From Archaeoglobi archaeon (lineage in GTDB: Archaea > Halobacteriota > Archaeoglobi > Archaeoglobales > Archaeoglobaceae), in NCBI GenBank assembly GCA_004347865.1, contig QNUZ01000003.1, forward strand, positions 1 through 37,534: a stretch of 37,534 nucleotides of DNA, in the 5' to 3' direction. The position numbers and the translations under genes were made by a program. The number at the start of each line of letters is the position of its first letter. The first letter of the stretch is position 1. The notes under the pieces were generated by a model. It searched no databases and was not told where the DNA came from. It saw only the letters and a list, made by a program, of their open reading frames with translations. Shown in pieces: positions 24,760-34,564 of this stretch.

Positions 24760-25147
24760 CACGTCGGTTTTGTTGAGGATTTTAAGGGATAGAGGGTTTT
24801 TCGATAAAATCAAGACAAAAATCTCTGATTACAAAGTTACTTCGATAACGGCCTACGAACTGCTGAGAGCTGCCAGTTATCTTGAACTGAAGGGAAGCAG
24901 CAGGGAGCTGGAAATATTGGAAGATCTTCTTCGTGACACAGACATAATTCCATTTACGAGAGAGGATCTGAAATTCTCTGCCCGCATATGGGCTAAATTA
25001 AAGGAGAGGGGGATAGAAGTAAGTGATGCAGTAATAATGATCTCCGCAATCTGTTTGCGGAGTGAAGAGAAGCTGATAACACTTGAAAGAGATTTTAAAT
25101 ACATAAAGGAAATTTTCAAGGAATTGGACGTGGAAATTCTAGAATAG
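24749..25147 (+). CDS. vapC: VapC-type PIN-domain toxin ribonuclease
   Basis: This 132-aa PIN-domain protein keeps the four acidic active-site residues: D4 in IIDTSVLL, E37 in TAYELLRA, D93 in EVSDAVI and D115 in LERDFKYI. VapC toxins are magnesium-dependent ribonucleases, often cutting tRNA or rRNA. The start is TTG at 24749, inside the end of vapB; this gives the normal N-terminus MIIDTS. It looks intact. Confidence 0.92.
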   Translation: MIIDTSVLLRILRDRGFFDKIKTKISDYKVTSITAYELLRAASYLELKGSSRELEILEDLLRDTDIIPFTREDLKFSARIWAKLKERGIEVSDAVIMISAICLRSEEKLITLERDFKYIKEIFKELDVEILE

Positions 25148-25180
25148 GCTGTTCGGAATCGCAAATTTTCAGCGGAAAAA

Positions 25181-25192
25181 GTTTTTATAACT
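25181..25192 (+). promoter_or_regulatory. TATA box of the pur-car-larB operon
   Basis: GTTTTTATAACT lies about 23 bases before the purE ATG at 25210 and 35 before the alternative ATG at 25222. Confidence 0.5.
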
Positions 25193-25209
25193 GAAAACTC
25201 CGCCGTTTT

Positions 25210-25698
25210 ATGGCGGAGTCTATGAAAGCGGTAATCCTTATGGGCTCAAAAGCTGATTTAGAGTACGGAAAGGAGATAGCAGAGAAGCTAAAGCTTTTTG
25301 GAATCGAAAGCGAGCTGAGGGTGGCTTCTGCTCACAAAACGCCTGAATATGTACTGGAAATTATTAGGGGCTATGAGAAGGAAGATGTGATCTTCGTTAC
25401 TATAGCCGGCAGAAGCAATGCATTAAGCGGTTTTGTAGATGCGAACACGAGCAAGCCTGTTATAGCTTCCCCTCCCTACAGCGAAAAGTTCGCAGGGGCG
25501 GACATATTTTCAAGCATTAGGATGCCCTCGGGAGTTGCACCTATGCTTGTTCTCGAAGCCGAGAATACAGCTTTGGCTGTCGCAAAGATCTTCGCCATTA
25601 AGAGCGAAAATGTCAGATTAGCGGTTGAGGAGTATCAGAAGAAAAAGAAGGAGGAAATAGTAAAGGCCGACAGGGAGGTGACTCATGGGAAGCGTTAA
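25210..25698 (+). CDS. purE: AIR carboxylase, class II PurE
   Basis: PurE adds carbon to aminoimidazole ribonucleotide in purine synthesis. The 162-aa protein has MGSKADL and SAHKTP, then AGRSNALSGFVDANT and SPPYSEKFAGADIFSSIRMPSG. This pattern follows class II PurE (the animal-type enzyme that uses CO2 directly) rather than the bacterial class I mutase that needs PurK. No purK is present in the window, which fits. Its 3' end overlaps purC by 14 bases. It heads the operon; MAES before MKAVILMG may or may not be translated. Confidence 0.9.
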   Translation: MAESMKAVILMGSKADLEYGKEIAEKLKLFGIESELRVASAHKTPEYVLEIIRGYEKEDVIFVTIAGRSNALSGFVDANTSKPVIASPPYSEKFAGADIFSSIRMPSGVAPMLVLEAENTALAVAKIFAIKSENVRLAVEEYQKKKKEEIVKADREVTHGKR

Positions 25699-26677
25699 AG
25701 ATTTAATCATCCTTAGAAACCCGGATGGCGGGCTTGGAGATGGAATTTTCGAATTCTCTAATCGCTACAGTGTTTTTGATTACGGGGAGATGCCAGACAA
25801 AATCGAGGGAAAGGGGGCATCTCTTTGCCTTATCTCGGCCCATTTCTTTGAAAAGATTGAGGAGTCTGGAATAAAAACGCATTATTTGGGCTTAATTGAG
25901 AATGATAGGGTTAAAAGGCTCGAAGAACTCGAGTCAGCGACGAATAAAATGAGGGTTAAGCTTGTCCGAGTTCTGAGACCTTCGGGAAGGGATTATTCGA
26001 TCTTTGGCAAAGAAAGGGCAAACTTCTTGATACCGCTTGAAATCATATACAGAAACAAGATTCCTGAAGGTTCTTCTCTGCTAAGGAGGGTTGCAAGTGG
26101 TGAGGTTAAGCCTGAGGATTTCGGTCTTAAGGAAATAAAGCCGAACATGAAGCTTGAAAGGCCAATAGTGGACTTCAGCACGAAGCTCGAAGACGTTGAT
26201 AGATATTTAAGCTACGAGGAGGCGAAGAAGATCGCCTCACTCAGCGATGAGGAATTCGAGAGGCTTAAGGAGATCGTGCTCAAGGTTGATGACATCATCA
26301 CAGCCGAAGTCTCAAGGATAGGCTTGGAGAATGAGGATGGAAAAATAGAGCTCGCATTCGATGAAAAAAGGAGATTTATGGTCGTGGACGCTGTTGGAAC
26401 CCCTGATGAATGCAGGTTCAGTTTCGAGGGATTTGAAGTTAGCAAGGAGTTTCTCAGAATATACTACCGAAAGACTGAGTGGTATGAGAGAATAAAGGCA
26501 TTCAAGGGGAGGGAAAACTGGCGCGAGATAGTTGGCCCCCCTCCCAAGCTCGATCCTGAAGTTAAGGAGGCCGTTTCCAAGCTGTACATGTCCCTCTGCA
26601 ACGAGATAACCGGAAGGAAGTTCTTCGACGCTCCCAGGATTAGTTCAGTCGTTAAGAGGCTGAGGGAGCTTTTATGA
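25685..26677 (+). CDS. purC: SAICAR synthetase
   Basis: PurC joins aspartate to CAIR with ATP, the step after PurE. The 330-aa protein is longer than bacterial PurC (about 240 aa) and matches the longer archaeal type. It has VRVLRPSGRDYSIFGKERANFLIPLE (in two nearby parts), the EIIYRNKIPEGSSLL region that holds the family's substrate contacts, and FSTKLEDVDRYLSYEEA. The C-terminal half (MVVDAVGTPDECRF) binds the product side. It overlaps purE and carA (4 bases), so translation is probably coupled. Confidence 0.93.
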   Translation: MGSVKDLIILRNPDGGLGDGIFEFSNRYSVFDYGEMPDKIEGKGASLCLISAHFFEKIEESGIKTHYLGLIENDRVKRLEELESATNKMRVKLVRVLRPSGRDYSIFGKERANFLIPLEIIYRNKIPEGSSLLRRVASGEVKPEDFGLKEIKPNMKLERPIVDFSTKLEDVDRYLSYEEAKKIASLSDEEFERLKEIVLKVDDIITAEVSRIGLENEDGKIELAFDEKRRFMVVDAVGTPDECRFSFEGFEVSKEFLRIYYRKTEWYERIKAFKGRENWREIVGPPPKLDPEVKEAVSKLYMSLCNEITGRKFFDAPRISSVVKRLRELL

Positions 26678-27741
26678 AGGCTGCGTTGGCTTTGGAGGAT
26701 GGAACTTATCTGGAAGGAGAGGCTTTTGGAGCCGAAAAAACCGCATTGGGGGAGATCGTATTCTGCACTTCGATGACTGGCTACGTTGAAGCCCTGACGG
26801 ATCCCAGCTACAAGGGTCAGATCCTGATGATGACATACCCGTTGATCGGCAATTATGGAGTTTGTAGAGAGGACTTTGAAAGCGATGGTGTAAAGGTAGA
26901 GGGCTTCGTGGTAAGAGAGCTTTGCAAAAGGCCCAGCAATTGGCGAAGCGAGATGAGCGTTGATGAACTGCTGAAGGAATACGGCGTCGTCGGCATCCAA
27001 GGGATTGATACAAGAATGCTGACGAAGAAGATCAGAATTTATGGTTCAATGAAGGCAGCAATAGGAGTTGGAGTTGAGAGGGAGAAGCTGATACGGATGG
27101 CGAGGGATCAGCCGTTCATCAGCGACATCGATTTGGTGGACAAGGTTTGTGTAAAGGAACCGAAAAGATTGGAGGCGAAGGGGAAATTCGAAGTAGTTCT
27201 GATCGACTGCGGGGTGAAGATGAGCATCGTAAGACAGCTTCTAAAAAGGGGAATAAATCTCACCCTCGTTCCCTACAATTATCCGGCTGATAAGATCTTG
27301 GAAATGAATCCAGATGGAGTTTTTATCTCAAATGGTCCCGGAGATCCTGCGAGGGTTAAGGAGACGATTGGGACCATAAGGAGGCTGATTGGAAAGCTTC
27401 CTATGGCGGGAATCTGTTTGGGGCACCAGCTCATGGCCCTAGCTTTTGGGGCAAAAACCTTCAAGCTTAAATTTGGTCACCATGGCAGCAATCAGCCGAC
27501 CAAGGATTTAGAAACTGGGAGGGTTTTCATATCGAGCCAGAACCACAATTTTGCTGTTGACGAAAAAACCCTGCCAAAGGGTTTTGAGGTTACGCAGATA
27601 AATCTGAACGACAGAACAGTTGAAGGGCTGAAGCATAACGAATTACCTATAATAACGGTTCAATACCATCCCGAAGCTGGTCCAGGGCCTCATGATACCT
27701 ATTTCTTCTTTGATCGCTTTTTGGACCTTTTGAGGGGTTGA
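26674..27741 (+). CDS. carA: Carbamoyl-phosphate synthase small subunit
   Basis: CarA releases ammonia from glutamine for carbamoyl phosphate, used in arginine and pyrimidine synthesis. The 355-aa protein has an N-terminal CPSase small-chain domain ([15 protein letters not shown]) and a class I glutamine amidotransferase domain. The latter has nucleophile Cys in [12 protein letters not shown] and His in [14 protein letters not shown], plus ISNGPGDP. Its ATG overlaps the purC stop (ATGA), and one base separates it from carB. Confidence 0.96.
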   Translation: MKAALALEDGTYLEGEAFGAEKTALGEIVFCTSMTGYVEALTDPSYKGQILMMTYPLIGNYGVCREDFESDGVKVEGFVVRELCKRPSNWRSEMSVDELLKEYGVVGIQGIDTRMLTKKIRIYGSMKAAIGVGVEREKLIRMARDQPFISDIDLVDKVCVKEPKRLEAKGKFEVVLIDCGVKMSIVRQLLKRGINLTLVPYNYPADKILEMNPDGVFISNGPGDPARVKETIGTIRRLIGKLPMAGICLGHQLMALAFGAKTFKLKFGHHGSNQPTKDLETGRVFISSQNHNFAVDEKTLPKGFEVTQINLNDRTVEGLKHNELPIITVQYHPEAGPGPHDTYFFFDRFLDLLRG

Positions 27742-27742
27742 A

Positions 27743-30700
27743 ATGCCGAAAAGGGAAGATCTGAGCAAAATAATGGTCATTGGAAGCGGTCCGATAGTCA
27801 TTGGCCAAGCTGCCGAGTTCGATTACTCTGGGAGCCAGGCATGCAAAGCCTTGCGTGAGGAGGGCTATAAAGTCGTGCTTGTGAACTCCAACCCAGCTAC
27901 GATAATGACGGATCCGGAGATGGCGGACTCAATATACATCGAGCCCCTTGATGCGGAGATCGTCGCAAAGATCATAGAAAAAGAAACTCCAGATGCGCTT
28001 TTGCCGACACTTGGCGGGCAAACAGGGCTTAACTTGGCCATTCAGCTTCACGAAATGGGTGTACTCGAAAAATACGGCGTTGAGCTTATAGGGGCGAAGG
28101 CAGAAGCGATAAGAAAGGCCGAAGACAGGGAGCTTTTCAAGCAGTGCATGCTGAAAATAGGCCTTGAAGTGCCAAGAAGCAAGTCTGTGAATGATGTGAA
28201 GGATGCTTTAGATTTTGCAGATGAGATCGGATATCCACTCGTAATTCGCCCTGCGTTCACGCTTGGCGGTACAGGGGGAGGAATAGCCTATAACAGGGAG
28301 GAGCTCAAGGATCTGGTATCCAAGGGGCTGAAACTTTCGATGATAAGGCAGGTGCTTGTGGAGGAGAGCGTTATAGGGTGGAAGGAATTTGAGCTCGAGG
28401 TCATGAGGGATCTGGCTGACAACGTCGTCATAATCTGCCCGATCGAGAACTTCGATCCCATGGGAATACACACGGGGGACAGCATCACAGTCGCACCTGC
28501 GCAAACGCTTACAGATGTCGAATATCAGGAACTGAGGGATGCAGCAATAAAGATCATACGCGAAATAGGCGTGGAGACCGGTGGGAGCAACATTCAGTTT
28601 GCCGTAAATCCAGATAACGGCAGGATAGTTGCTATTGAGATGAATCCAAGAGTAAGCAGATCATCAGCTTTGGCTTCGAAAGCGACTGGATTTCCGATTG
28701 CAAAAATTGCTGCGAAGCTAGCTGTCGGCTATACGTTGGACGAAATCCCCAACGACATAACTAAGGAGACTCCTGCAAGCTTTGAGCCGACGATAGATTA
28801 CGTTGTTGTAAAAGTTCCAAGGTTTGCCTTTGACAAGTTCCCGACTGCGAACCAGATCTTGGGTACGCAGATGAAGAGCGTCGGAGAGGTTATGGCTATA
28901 GGCAGAACATTTGAGGAAGCATTGCAGAAGGCCTTGAGAAGCCTTGAAATCGGTCGCTATGGGCTTGGATGCGATGGAAAAGATAAAGATCCGAGCAGGG
29001 AGGAGATAATTCGGAAGCTTAGATTTCCAAGTCATGACAGAATTTTCTACATACGCTACGCTTTCCAGAAGGGGTTTACTGTGGATGAAATCTACCAGCT
29101 GACGAAAATCGATCCATGGTTCCTTGAAAAGGTAAAAAACATAGTTGAATTCGAGGAGAAGCTTAAGAAGATTGCAAAAGAGAAGAAGATTGATGAGGTT
29201 CCAAGAGAGATTTTGCTGGAAGCTAAAAAGCTGGGTTTCAGCGATAAACAGCTTGCCTTCATCTTCAAATGTTCTGAAAGAGACGTTAGGGCTGTAAGAA
29301 AGCGTTTGGGTGTGATTCCTGTATACAAGATGGTTGATACATGTGCTGCGGAATTTGAGGCAAAAACTCCTTACTACTACTCCACGTATGAGGACGAGAA
29401 CGAGGCGATCCCGACGAGAAGAAGGAAGGTGATGATACTCGGTAGCGGCCCGAACAGAATTGGTCAGGGTATCGAATTCGACTACTGCTGCGTTCATGCC
29501 GTCAAGAGTCTTAAGGAAGACGGTTACGAGACGATAATGGTCAATTGCAACCCTGAAACGGTTTCAACAGACTACGATACTTCCGACAGGCTGTATTTTG
29601 AGCCTATAACCCATGAGGATGTGATGAACATCTATGAGAACGAGAAACCCATCGGTTTGATGGTTCAGTTCGGCGGCCAGACGCCGCTTAACATCGCCGA
29701 AGAGCTTGAAAAGAGCGGAGCAAGAATTTTGGGAACTTCAGTTGATTCAATAGACATCGCAGAGGACAGAAAGAGATTTGAGATTCTGATGAAGGAACTT
29801 GGAATTCCAAGACCTCCTAACGGAATAGCATTTAGCATTGAAGAAGCGAAGGAAGTTGCGAGGAGGATTGGCTACCCTGTGCTTGTCCGTCCGAGCTATG
29901 TGCTTGGCGGTAGAGCAATGGAGATCGTTTACGAAGAGAAGGAGCTTGAGAGATACATCACAGAGGCCTTGGAAGTTAGCCCCGAAAAGCCAGTACTCAT
30001 AGACAAGTTCCTCGAAGATGCGATAGAGCTTGAAGTCGATGCGCTTTGCGATGGTGAGGAAGTTTACATAGGTGGAATAATGGAGCACATAGAGGAGGCA
30101 GGGGTGCACAGCGGGGATTCAGCTTGCGTTCTTCCGCCGGTTTCTCTTTCAGAGGAAACAATTGAGAAGGTCAAAGACTACACGAGAAGGATTGCACTGG
30201 CTTTGAAGGTGGTGGGGCTTGTGAACATACAGTATGCGTTGAAAGGGGATATTCTCTACATACTGGAGGCAAATCCAAGGGCAAGCAGAACGGTTCCATT
30301 TGTGAGCAAAGCTACCGGGGTCCCGCTTGCAAAGATCGCCGCGAAGCTTATGATGGGGGTCAAACTTAGGGATCTGAATTTGAAGGAGCCTAAAATGAAG
30401 CATCTTTCAGTAAAAGAGGCGGTATTTCCCTTCATAAAGCTTCCCGGTGTTGATCCCGTTCTTGGTCCGGAGATGAGATCAACCGGAGAGGTGATGGGCA
30501 TCGATTACAACTTCGGCCTCGCGTACTACAAGGCCGAGCTTGGTGCTGGGATGAAGATACCGACCAGCGGCAACGTGCTGATCAGCGTGAAGGATAGAGA
30601 TAAGCCGAAAATTGTGCCTGTGGCAAAAAGACTCTCGGAATTTGGGTTCAAGATCTATGCGACCGAAAACACTGCCAAATATCTTAAGGAACATGGGATT

Positions 30701-30979
30701 GAAGCTGAAATTGCTCTGAAGGTTAGTCAGGGAAGGCCGAACATCATAGACATGATCATAAACGGTCAGATTCACTTAATAATAAACACCCCAAGCGGAG
30801 GCAGAGGTAAGACTGAGGGATATGAGATCAGAAGGGCGGCAATTGAATACGGCATTCCGTATGTGACTACGATCCCGGGGGCAATTGCAGTGGTTAAGGC
30901 CATCGAAGCCGTGAAGAGTGGAAATTTGAGCGTGAAATCGCTTCAGGAGTACCATGACGAAATTCGAAGATTATCTTGA
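27743..30979 (+). CDS. carB: Carbamoyl-phosphate synthase large subunit
   Basis: CarB makes carbamoyl phosphate from bicarbonate, two ATP and ammonia from CarA. The 1078-aa protein is full length. It has two ATP-grasp halves ([19 protein letters not shown] at the first and [19 protein letters not shown] near residue 565), [10 protein letters not shown] and GGRAMEIVY loops, [18 protein letters not shown] and [18 protein letters not shown]. The C-terminal MGS-like allosteric domain is from about 930. It is not split, unlike in some methanogens. Its 3' end overlaps larB by 26 bases. The many ORFs on the other strand are shadows. Confidence 0.98.
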   Translation: MPKREDLSKIMVIGSGPIVIGQAAEFDYSGSQACKALREEGYKVVLVNSNPATIMTDPEMADSIYIEPLDAEIVAKIIEKETPDALLPTLGGQTGLNLAIQLHEMGVLEKYGVELIGAKAEAIRKAEDRELFKQCMLKIGLEVPRSKSVNDVKDALDFADEIGYPLVIRPAFTLGGTGGGIAYNREELKDLVSKGLKLSMIRQVLVEESVIGWKEFELEVMRDLADNVVIICPIENFDPMGIHTGDSITVAPAQTLTDVEYQELRDAAIKIIREIGVETGGSNIQFAVNPDNGRIVAIEMNPRVSRSSALASKATGFPIAKIAAKLAVGYTLDEIPNDITKETPASFEPTIDYVVVKVPRFAFDKFPTANQILGTQMKSVGEVMAIGRTFEEALQKALRSLEIGRYGLGCDGKDKDPSREEIIRKLRFPSHDRIFYIRYAFQKGFTVDEIYQLTKIDPWFLEKVKNIVEFEEKLKKIAKEKKIDEVPREILLEAKKLGFSDKQLAFIFKCSERDVRAVRKRLGVIPVYKMVDTCAAEFEAKTPYYYSTYEDENEAIPTRRRKVMILGSGPNRIGQGIEFDYCCVHAVKSLKEDGYETIMVNCNPETVSTDYDTSDRLYFEPITHEDVMNIYENEKPIGLMVQFGGQTPLNIAEELEKSGARILGTSVDSIDIAEDRKRFEILMKELGIPRPPNGIAFSIEEAKEVARRIGYPVLVRPSYVLGGRAMEIVYEEKELERYITEALEVSPEKPVLIDKFLEDAIELEVDALCDGEEVYIGGIMEHIEEAGVHSGDSACVLPPVSLSEETIEKVKDYTRRIALALKVVGLVNIQYALKGDILYILEANPRASRTVPFVSKATGVPLAKIAAKLMMGVKLRDLNLKEPKMKHLSVKEAVFPFIKLPGVDPVLGPEMRSTGEVMGIDYNFGLAYYKAELGAGMKIPTSGNVLISVKDRDKPKIVPVAKRLSEFGFKIYATENTAKYLKEHGIEAEIALKVSQGRPNIIDMIINGQIHLIINTPSGGRGKTEGYEIRRAAIEYGIPYVTTIPGAIAVVKAIEAVKSGNLSVKSLQEYHDEIRRLS

Positions 30980-31625
30980 AAACCTCGCAAAGCTCGATTT
31001 CGAAAGGGAGCATAGGGCTGGAAAGCCTGAGGCCATTTTTTGCGAAGGAAAGCCACTGGAATTGGTGTTAAGAATTGCAGAAGAATACAAGAAACGCAGC
31101 AAGGCTGTGCTGTTCACGAGATTGAACAAAGAGCAGATGGAAGCGTTGAAATCCATGGGTGCAGAAGTGAACGAGCTCGCAAGAACTGCTACTTTTGGAA
31201 AGGCAGAAAAGATAATTGGAAGCGTTGCAATCCTTACCGCAGGTTCAGCAGATGTTTCTGTCGCGGAAGAGGCAAGTGTAACCGCTAGTTTTCTCGGTTT
31301 AGAGGTTCTGAAATTTTACGATGTTGGTGTTGCCGGGCTTCACAGGATCATTGAGCCCGTTAGGGCAATAAGGGAGAAAAAGGTTGATAGCGTCATAGTG
31401 ATTGCTGGTATGGAGGGTGCTCTCCCTTCGGTCGTTGCAGGGCTTGTGGATGTACCGGTGATAGCGGTTCCAACATCTGTAGGCTATGGAGTCCATCTTA
31501 AGGGAATTTCAACGCTTTTCGCAATGCTACAGAGCTGTCCTTCAGGGGTAGCTGTTGTGAACGTAGACAACGGCTTCGGAGCGGCGGTTTTTGCATATCT
31601 AATTTCGAAGGTCAAGAGCAGGTGA
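30954..31625 (+). CDS. larB: Nickel-pincer cofactor synthesis protein LarB
   Basis: LarB carboxylates and hydrolyses nicotinate adenine dinucleotide to pyridinium-3,5-biscarboxylate mononucleotide, the first step to the nickel-pincer cofactor of lactate racemase-type enzymes. The 223-aa protein has a PurE-like C-terminal half: [45 protein letters not shown], and [19 protein letters not shown]. It starts inside carB with GGAGT eight bases ahead of the ATG, so it is coupled to the operon. It is clearly distinct from the true purE at the operon front. LarC and LarE are not in the window. Confidence 0.9.
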   Translation: MTKFEDYLENLAKLDFEREHRAGKPEAIFCEGKPLELVLRIAEEYKKRSKAVLFTRLNKEQMEALKSMGAEVNELARTATFGKAEKIIGSVAILTAGSADVSVAEEASVTASFLGLEVLKFYDVGVAGLHRIIEPVRAIREKKVDSVIVIAGMEGALPSVVAGLVDVPVIAVPTSVGYGVHLKGISTLFAMLQSCPSGVAVVNVDNGFGAAVFAYLISKVKSR

Positions 31626-31686
31626 TCTTCTCAACATCTATAAATTTTTTGATAAAAATCTAGAAATTTAAAGGATTTTTTCAATA

Positions 31687-31696
31687 ATTTTTTAAG
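31687..31696 (+). promoter_or_regulatory. TATA box of the thioesterase gene
   Basis: ATTTTTTAAG is centred about 26 bases before the ATG at 31717; this decides for that start over the TTG at 31699. Confidence 0.45.
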
Positions 31697-31716
31697 GATT
31701 GGACGAACCGAGTTTT

Positions 31717-32127
31717 ATGGATCTAGTTGAGGAATTCGTGAAGCTCGTTGGAAGTGCACCATGGTACAGATTGATCGGAATGGAAATTAAGAGGAAAGAA
31801 GAAGGGATCTCTGTTGAGATGAAAGTGGAAGAAAAACACCTTCAGGCCTTGGGAATGGTCCATGGTGGAGCCATAGCGAGCATACTTGACTCTGCAATCG
31901 GTCTTAACATAAACAAAGAGCTGATTGGGAAGGGTAAGCTGGCCATTACTTCGCAGCTTAACGTTCACTATTTGAAACCTGTATCTGGAGGCAAGATCAT
32001 CGCAAAAGCAAGGCCCTTGTTCATCGGTTCAAAGGTCGCAGTTGGCTATGGAGAACTTAAGGATGAGAAGGGTGAAACAGTGGCAGTTGCCACTTCTACC
32101 TTCTACATCACCACGCGCAGAGAATGA
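31717..32127 (+). CDS. PaaI-type hotdog thioesterase
   Basis: This 136-aa single hotdog domain protein belongs to the PaaI/DUF4442-like thioesterase group, which hydrolyses acyl-CoA esters, often of aryl or short-chain acids. The signature is MVHGGAIASILDSAIG (HGG with a following Asp). ITSQLNVHYLKP and GEKGETVAVATSTFYI-like strands follow. It stands alone between larB and aroC, with its own TATA box. The substrate is unknown; a housekeeping role in CoA recovery is a guess. Confidence 0.88.
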   Translation: MDLVEEFVKLVGSAPWYRLIGMEIKRKEEGISVEMKVEEKHLQALGMVHGGAIASILDSAIGLNINKELIGKGKLAITSQLNVHYLKPVSGGKIIAKARPLFIGSKVAVGYGELKDEKGETVAVATSTFYITTRRE

Positions 32128-32154
32128 ATCAATATCCATGGAAATCTCATGAGA

Positions 32155-32167
32155 AGAATTAAAAAGG
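32155..32167 (+). promoter_or_regulatory. TATA box of the aroC operon
   Basis: GAATTAAAAAGG is centred about 26 bases before the ATG at 32187, which codes for the conserved MNTFGHVFRVT start. Confidence 0.45.
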
Positions 32168-32186
32168 TTTGAAGAGATTGATGTTG

Positions 32187-33278
32187 ATGAACACATTTGG
32201 CCATGTTTTCAGGGTCACAACCTGGGGCGAAAGTCACGGGAAAGCCGTTGGATGTGTTATCGATGGATGTCCGGCGGGATTAAGAATAGATGAGAAATTT
32301 ATCCAGGCTGAAATGGATAGAAGAAAGCCAGGAGGAGAATTCAGCTCTAAGAGAAAGGAGCAGGATAAGGTAGAAATTCTTTCCGGAGTTCTGGAAGGCA
32401 TCACAATTGGAACGCCAATTTCGATGCTCATATGGAATACGGACGTGGATTCAGGGCCATATGAGGCTCTTAAGACAATTCCGCGTCCCGGGCATGCGGA
32501 CTGGACTTATTTGGCAAAATTCGGTATTAGAGACTGGCGTGGAGGTGGGAGGGCTTCTGCGAGGGAAACAGCAGCCAGAGTTGCTGCTGGCGCCGTAGCC
32601 AAGCTCATTCTGAGAAAATACAATGTGAGGGTTTTTGGATACGCTAGGGAGATCGCTGGGATAAGATTCAACGTTGGAGATCCCGAGAAGGCCTTTGAGA
32701 TCGCTGAAAGGAGTCCTATAAGGTGTCCCGATCCTCAAAAGGAAAGTGAAGCTGAGGAGCTAATAAAAAAAGCTATGGCTGAAGGAGACAGCGTGGGTGG
32801 GGTTGTGGAACTGATAGCACGAAACGTTCCAGCTGGGCTCGGAGAACCAGTTTTTGGTAAGATAAGCGCCTATTTTGCCTACGCATTGATGGGAATTCCC
32901 TCAGTCAAGGGATTCGAGATAGGCAGGGGTTTTGAGGTTTCCAAGCTAAAGGGGAGCGAGAATAACGATCCAATCGTGCTGAAGGACGGAAAAATACGTT
33001 TTGCAACAAATAACTCAGGCGGAATTTTGGGGGGAATTACCAACGGCGAGGACATAGTGATGAGAATCGCGGTAAAGCCAACTCCTTCAATTTCGAAAAA
33101 GCAAAAAAGCGTTGATTATGAGAAGATGGAAGAAGTCGAGATCAGCGTTAAGGGTAGACATGATCCGTGCATAGTTCCAAGAATAGTTCCCGTTGCCGAA
33201 GCAATGGTCTCGATGGTTCTGGTGGACTGCATGCTCCTACAGGGTCTGATTCCGAGAAGTTTTGTGGGGAGATCATGA
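32187..33278 (+). CDS. aroC: Chorismate synthase
   Basis: AroC makes chorismate from EPSP with reduced flavin, the last shared step to aromatic amino acids. The protein has GESHGKAVG near the start, RRKPGGEFSSKRKEQD, GGGRASARETAARVAAG and NNSGGILGGITNGEDI, all hallmark motifs. I start at the ATG at 32187 (MNTFGH), giving 363 aa, since conserved sequence starts there and the TATA spacing fits; the ORF track adds MKRLML. Its stop overlaps the next gene's ATG by four bases, which opens a run of overlapping genes. Confidence 0.96.
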   Translation: MNTFGHVFRVTTWGESHGKAVGCVIDGCPAGLRIDEKFIQAEMDRRKPGGEFSSKRKEQDKVEILSGVLEGITIGTPISMLIWNTDVDSGPYEALKTIPRPGHADWTYLAKFGIRDWRGGGRASARETAARVAAGAVAKLILRKYNVRVFGYAREIAGIRFNVGDPEKAFEIAERSPIRCPDPQKESEAEELIKKAMAEGDSVGGVVELIARNVPAGLGEPVFGKISAYFAYALMGIPSVKGFEIGRGFEVSKLKGSENNDPIVLKDGKIRFATNNSGGILGGITNGEDIVMRIAVKPTPSISKKQKSVDYEKMEEVEISVKGRHDPCIVPRIVPVAEAMVSMVLVDCMLLQGLIPRSFVGRS

Positions 33279-34564
33279 TAGAGAGAAGCGTTGAAGTTGA
33301 TGAAAAGATGAGATGCATTCAGAAAGCTGAAGAAGAGGTTAGAGAGCTTGTATACGATTACAGGAGGTGTAATGGCTGCGGTATTTGCGTTTTTGCGTGT
33401 CCTGTGAATGCCATTGAACTGGGACCTGTGCACGAAATTGCGAAGGGAATGGAAATGCCGCCCGTGATCATAGATCATTTGAAGTGCGCTTATTGCGGGA
33501 TCTGTTATTCTTTCTGCCCTTACAACGCATTCGAATTCTATATAGACGGGAAAATGGTGGAAAAAACCACACTGCCGCTCTCTCCTGTGAAATACACCTA
33601 TAAGTACGAGAACTGCAAAGAATGTACTCTATGCTACAAGGTTTGCCCAACGAGGGCGATAAGCAGGGAGAAGTTAGTTGTCAGAAGCAGTATACCAGAG
33701 AAAAATGAGGGCTTAAAGGGCTCACTCAAGATTGACAAAAATAAGTGCAATCTCTGCGGAATCTGTGCAGAATTCTGCGAAGTTTTCAGGATGGTCGAGA
33801 AGGAAATTCTTCCCACGGATCTTATGCCCTACAGCGATATTCTGATAGATGAGAATAAATGCGATTACTGCAAGCTTTGTGAAGAAATATGCCCCGAAAA
33901 GGCGATAACGGTAGAGGGAAGGAGAATCTCCTACAGGTTGCCCGAGAAAATTGCAAAGATAACCATAGACCAGAATGTTTGCTCTAACTGCGGTTATTGC
34001 GAGGAAATATGTCCCTACGACGCTGCAAAGACTATAAAGCCAATTGAGGGAAAACTGAGCCTTTTTGAGGCCAGAATGACAAGATGCGATCCCGTTGGCT
34101 GCGGTGCTTGTTTGAAGATCTGCAGGTTCAACAGGGTTTGGTATGTTTCTGAAGACAGAAAAAGGGTTTACTTTAACGAGAAATTCTGTATCTACTGCGG
34201 TGCATGCGAGAATGCATGCCCATACGATCTAATACTGGTAGAAAGAAAGAATTACTTCACGAAAGAGACAATTTATGATGCCCCATGGCGAAACGCCTGG
34301 GAAGACGCTGTTGATAGGATTCTGAAAAAGGAAAGGGTTAAACAACCCGAGAGAATTTCAATAGTAGAAGCTGTGCAAGCTGCTGTTGAAGAAGTCGCTC
34401 AGATAGGCGAGAAAGCACCGATTAAGGGTGTTGAGAACCTCGAAAAGATTGAAACCCTGCTGAGGAGGGTGAGATATAGAAAAGCCCTCGAAACGGGCGA
34501 TCTGGATGTGTTCATGAGAGGTGTTAGAAGTGCACTTGGAAAGGATAAGGGGAGTGGAGAGTAG
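33275..34564 (+). CDS. Eight-cluster polyferredoxin, FwdF-like
   Basis: This 429-aa polyferredoxin has eight groups of four cysteines. Six are regular (CNGCGICVFACP, CAYCGICYSFCP, CKECTLCYKVCP, CDYCKLCEEICP, CSNCGYCEEICP, CIYCGACENACP). Two are variants (CNLCGICAEFC without Pro, and CDPVGCGACLKIC). This predicts about eight [4Fe-4S] clusters forming an electron wire. The number and order resemble FwdF, the polyferredoxin of formylmethanofuran dehydrogenase, which Archaeoglobus uses in its C1 pathway; other polyferredoxins are possible. No fwd genes are adjacent. I start at 33275, where ATG overlaps the aroC stop; the longer ORF-track start is inside aroC. An extra helical C-terminus of about 70 residues follows the clusters. 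Confidence 0.8.
   Translation: MIERSVEVDEKMRCIQKAEEEVRELVYDYRRCNGCGICVFACPVNAIELGPVHEIAKGMEMPPVIIDHLKCAYCGICYSFCPYNAFEFYIDGKMVEKTTLPLSPVKYTYKYENCKECTLCYKVCPTRAISREKLVVRSSIPEKNEGLKGSLKIDKNKCNLCGICAEFCEVFRMVEKEILPTDLMPYSDILIDENKCDYCKLCEEICPEKAITVEGRRISYRLPEKIAKITIDQNVCSNCGYCEEICPYDAAKTIKPIEGKLSLFEARMTRCDPVGCGACLKICRFNRVWYVSEDRKRVYFNEKFCIYCGACENACPYDLILVERKNYFTKETIYDAPWRNAWEDAVDRILKKERVKQPERISIVEAVQAAVEEVAQIGEKAPIKGVENLEKIETLLRRVRYRKALETGDLDVFMRGVRSALGKDKGSGE

Noticed and set aside
28718-29497. 259-aa minus-strand ORF opposite carB
   Set aside because: Long only because carB is long; no start context and no recognisable domain.
33167-33274. Upstream extension of the polyferredoxin ORF
   Set aside because: It lies inside the conserved end of aroC in another frame; the ATG overlapping the aroC stop fits the operon style.
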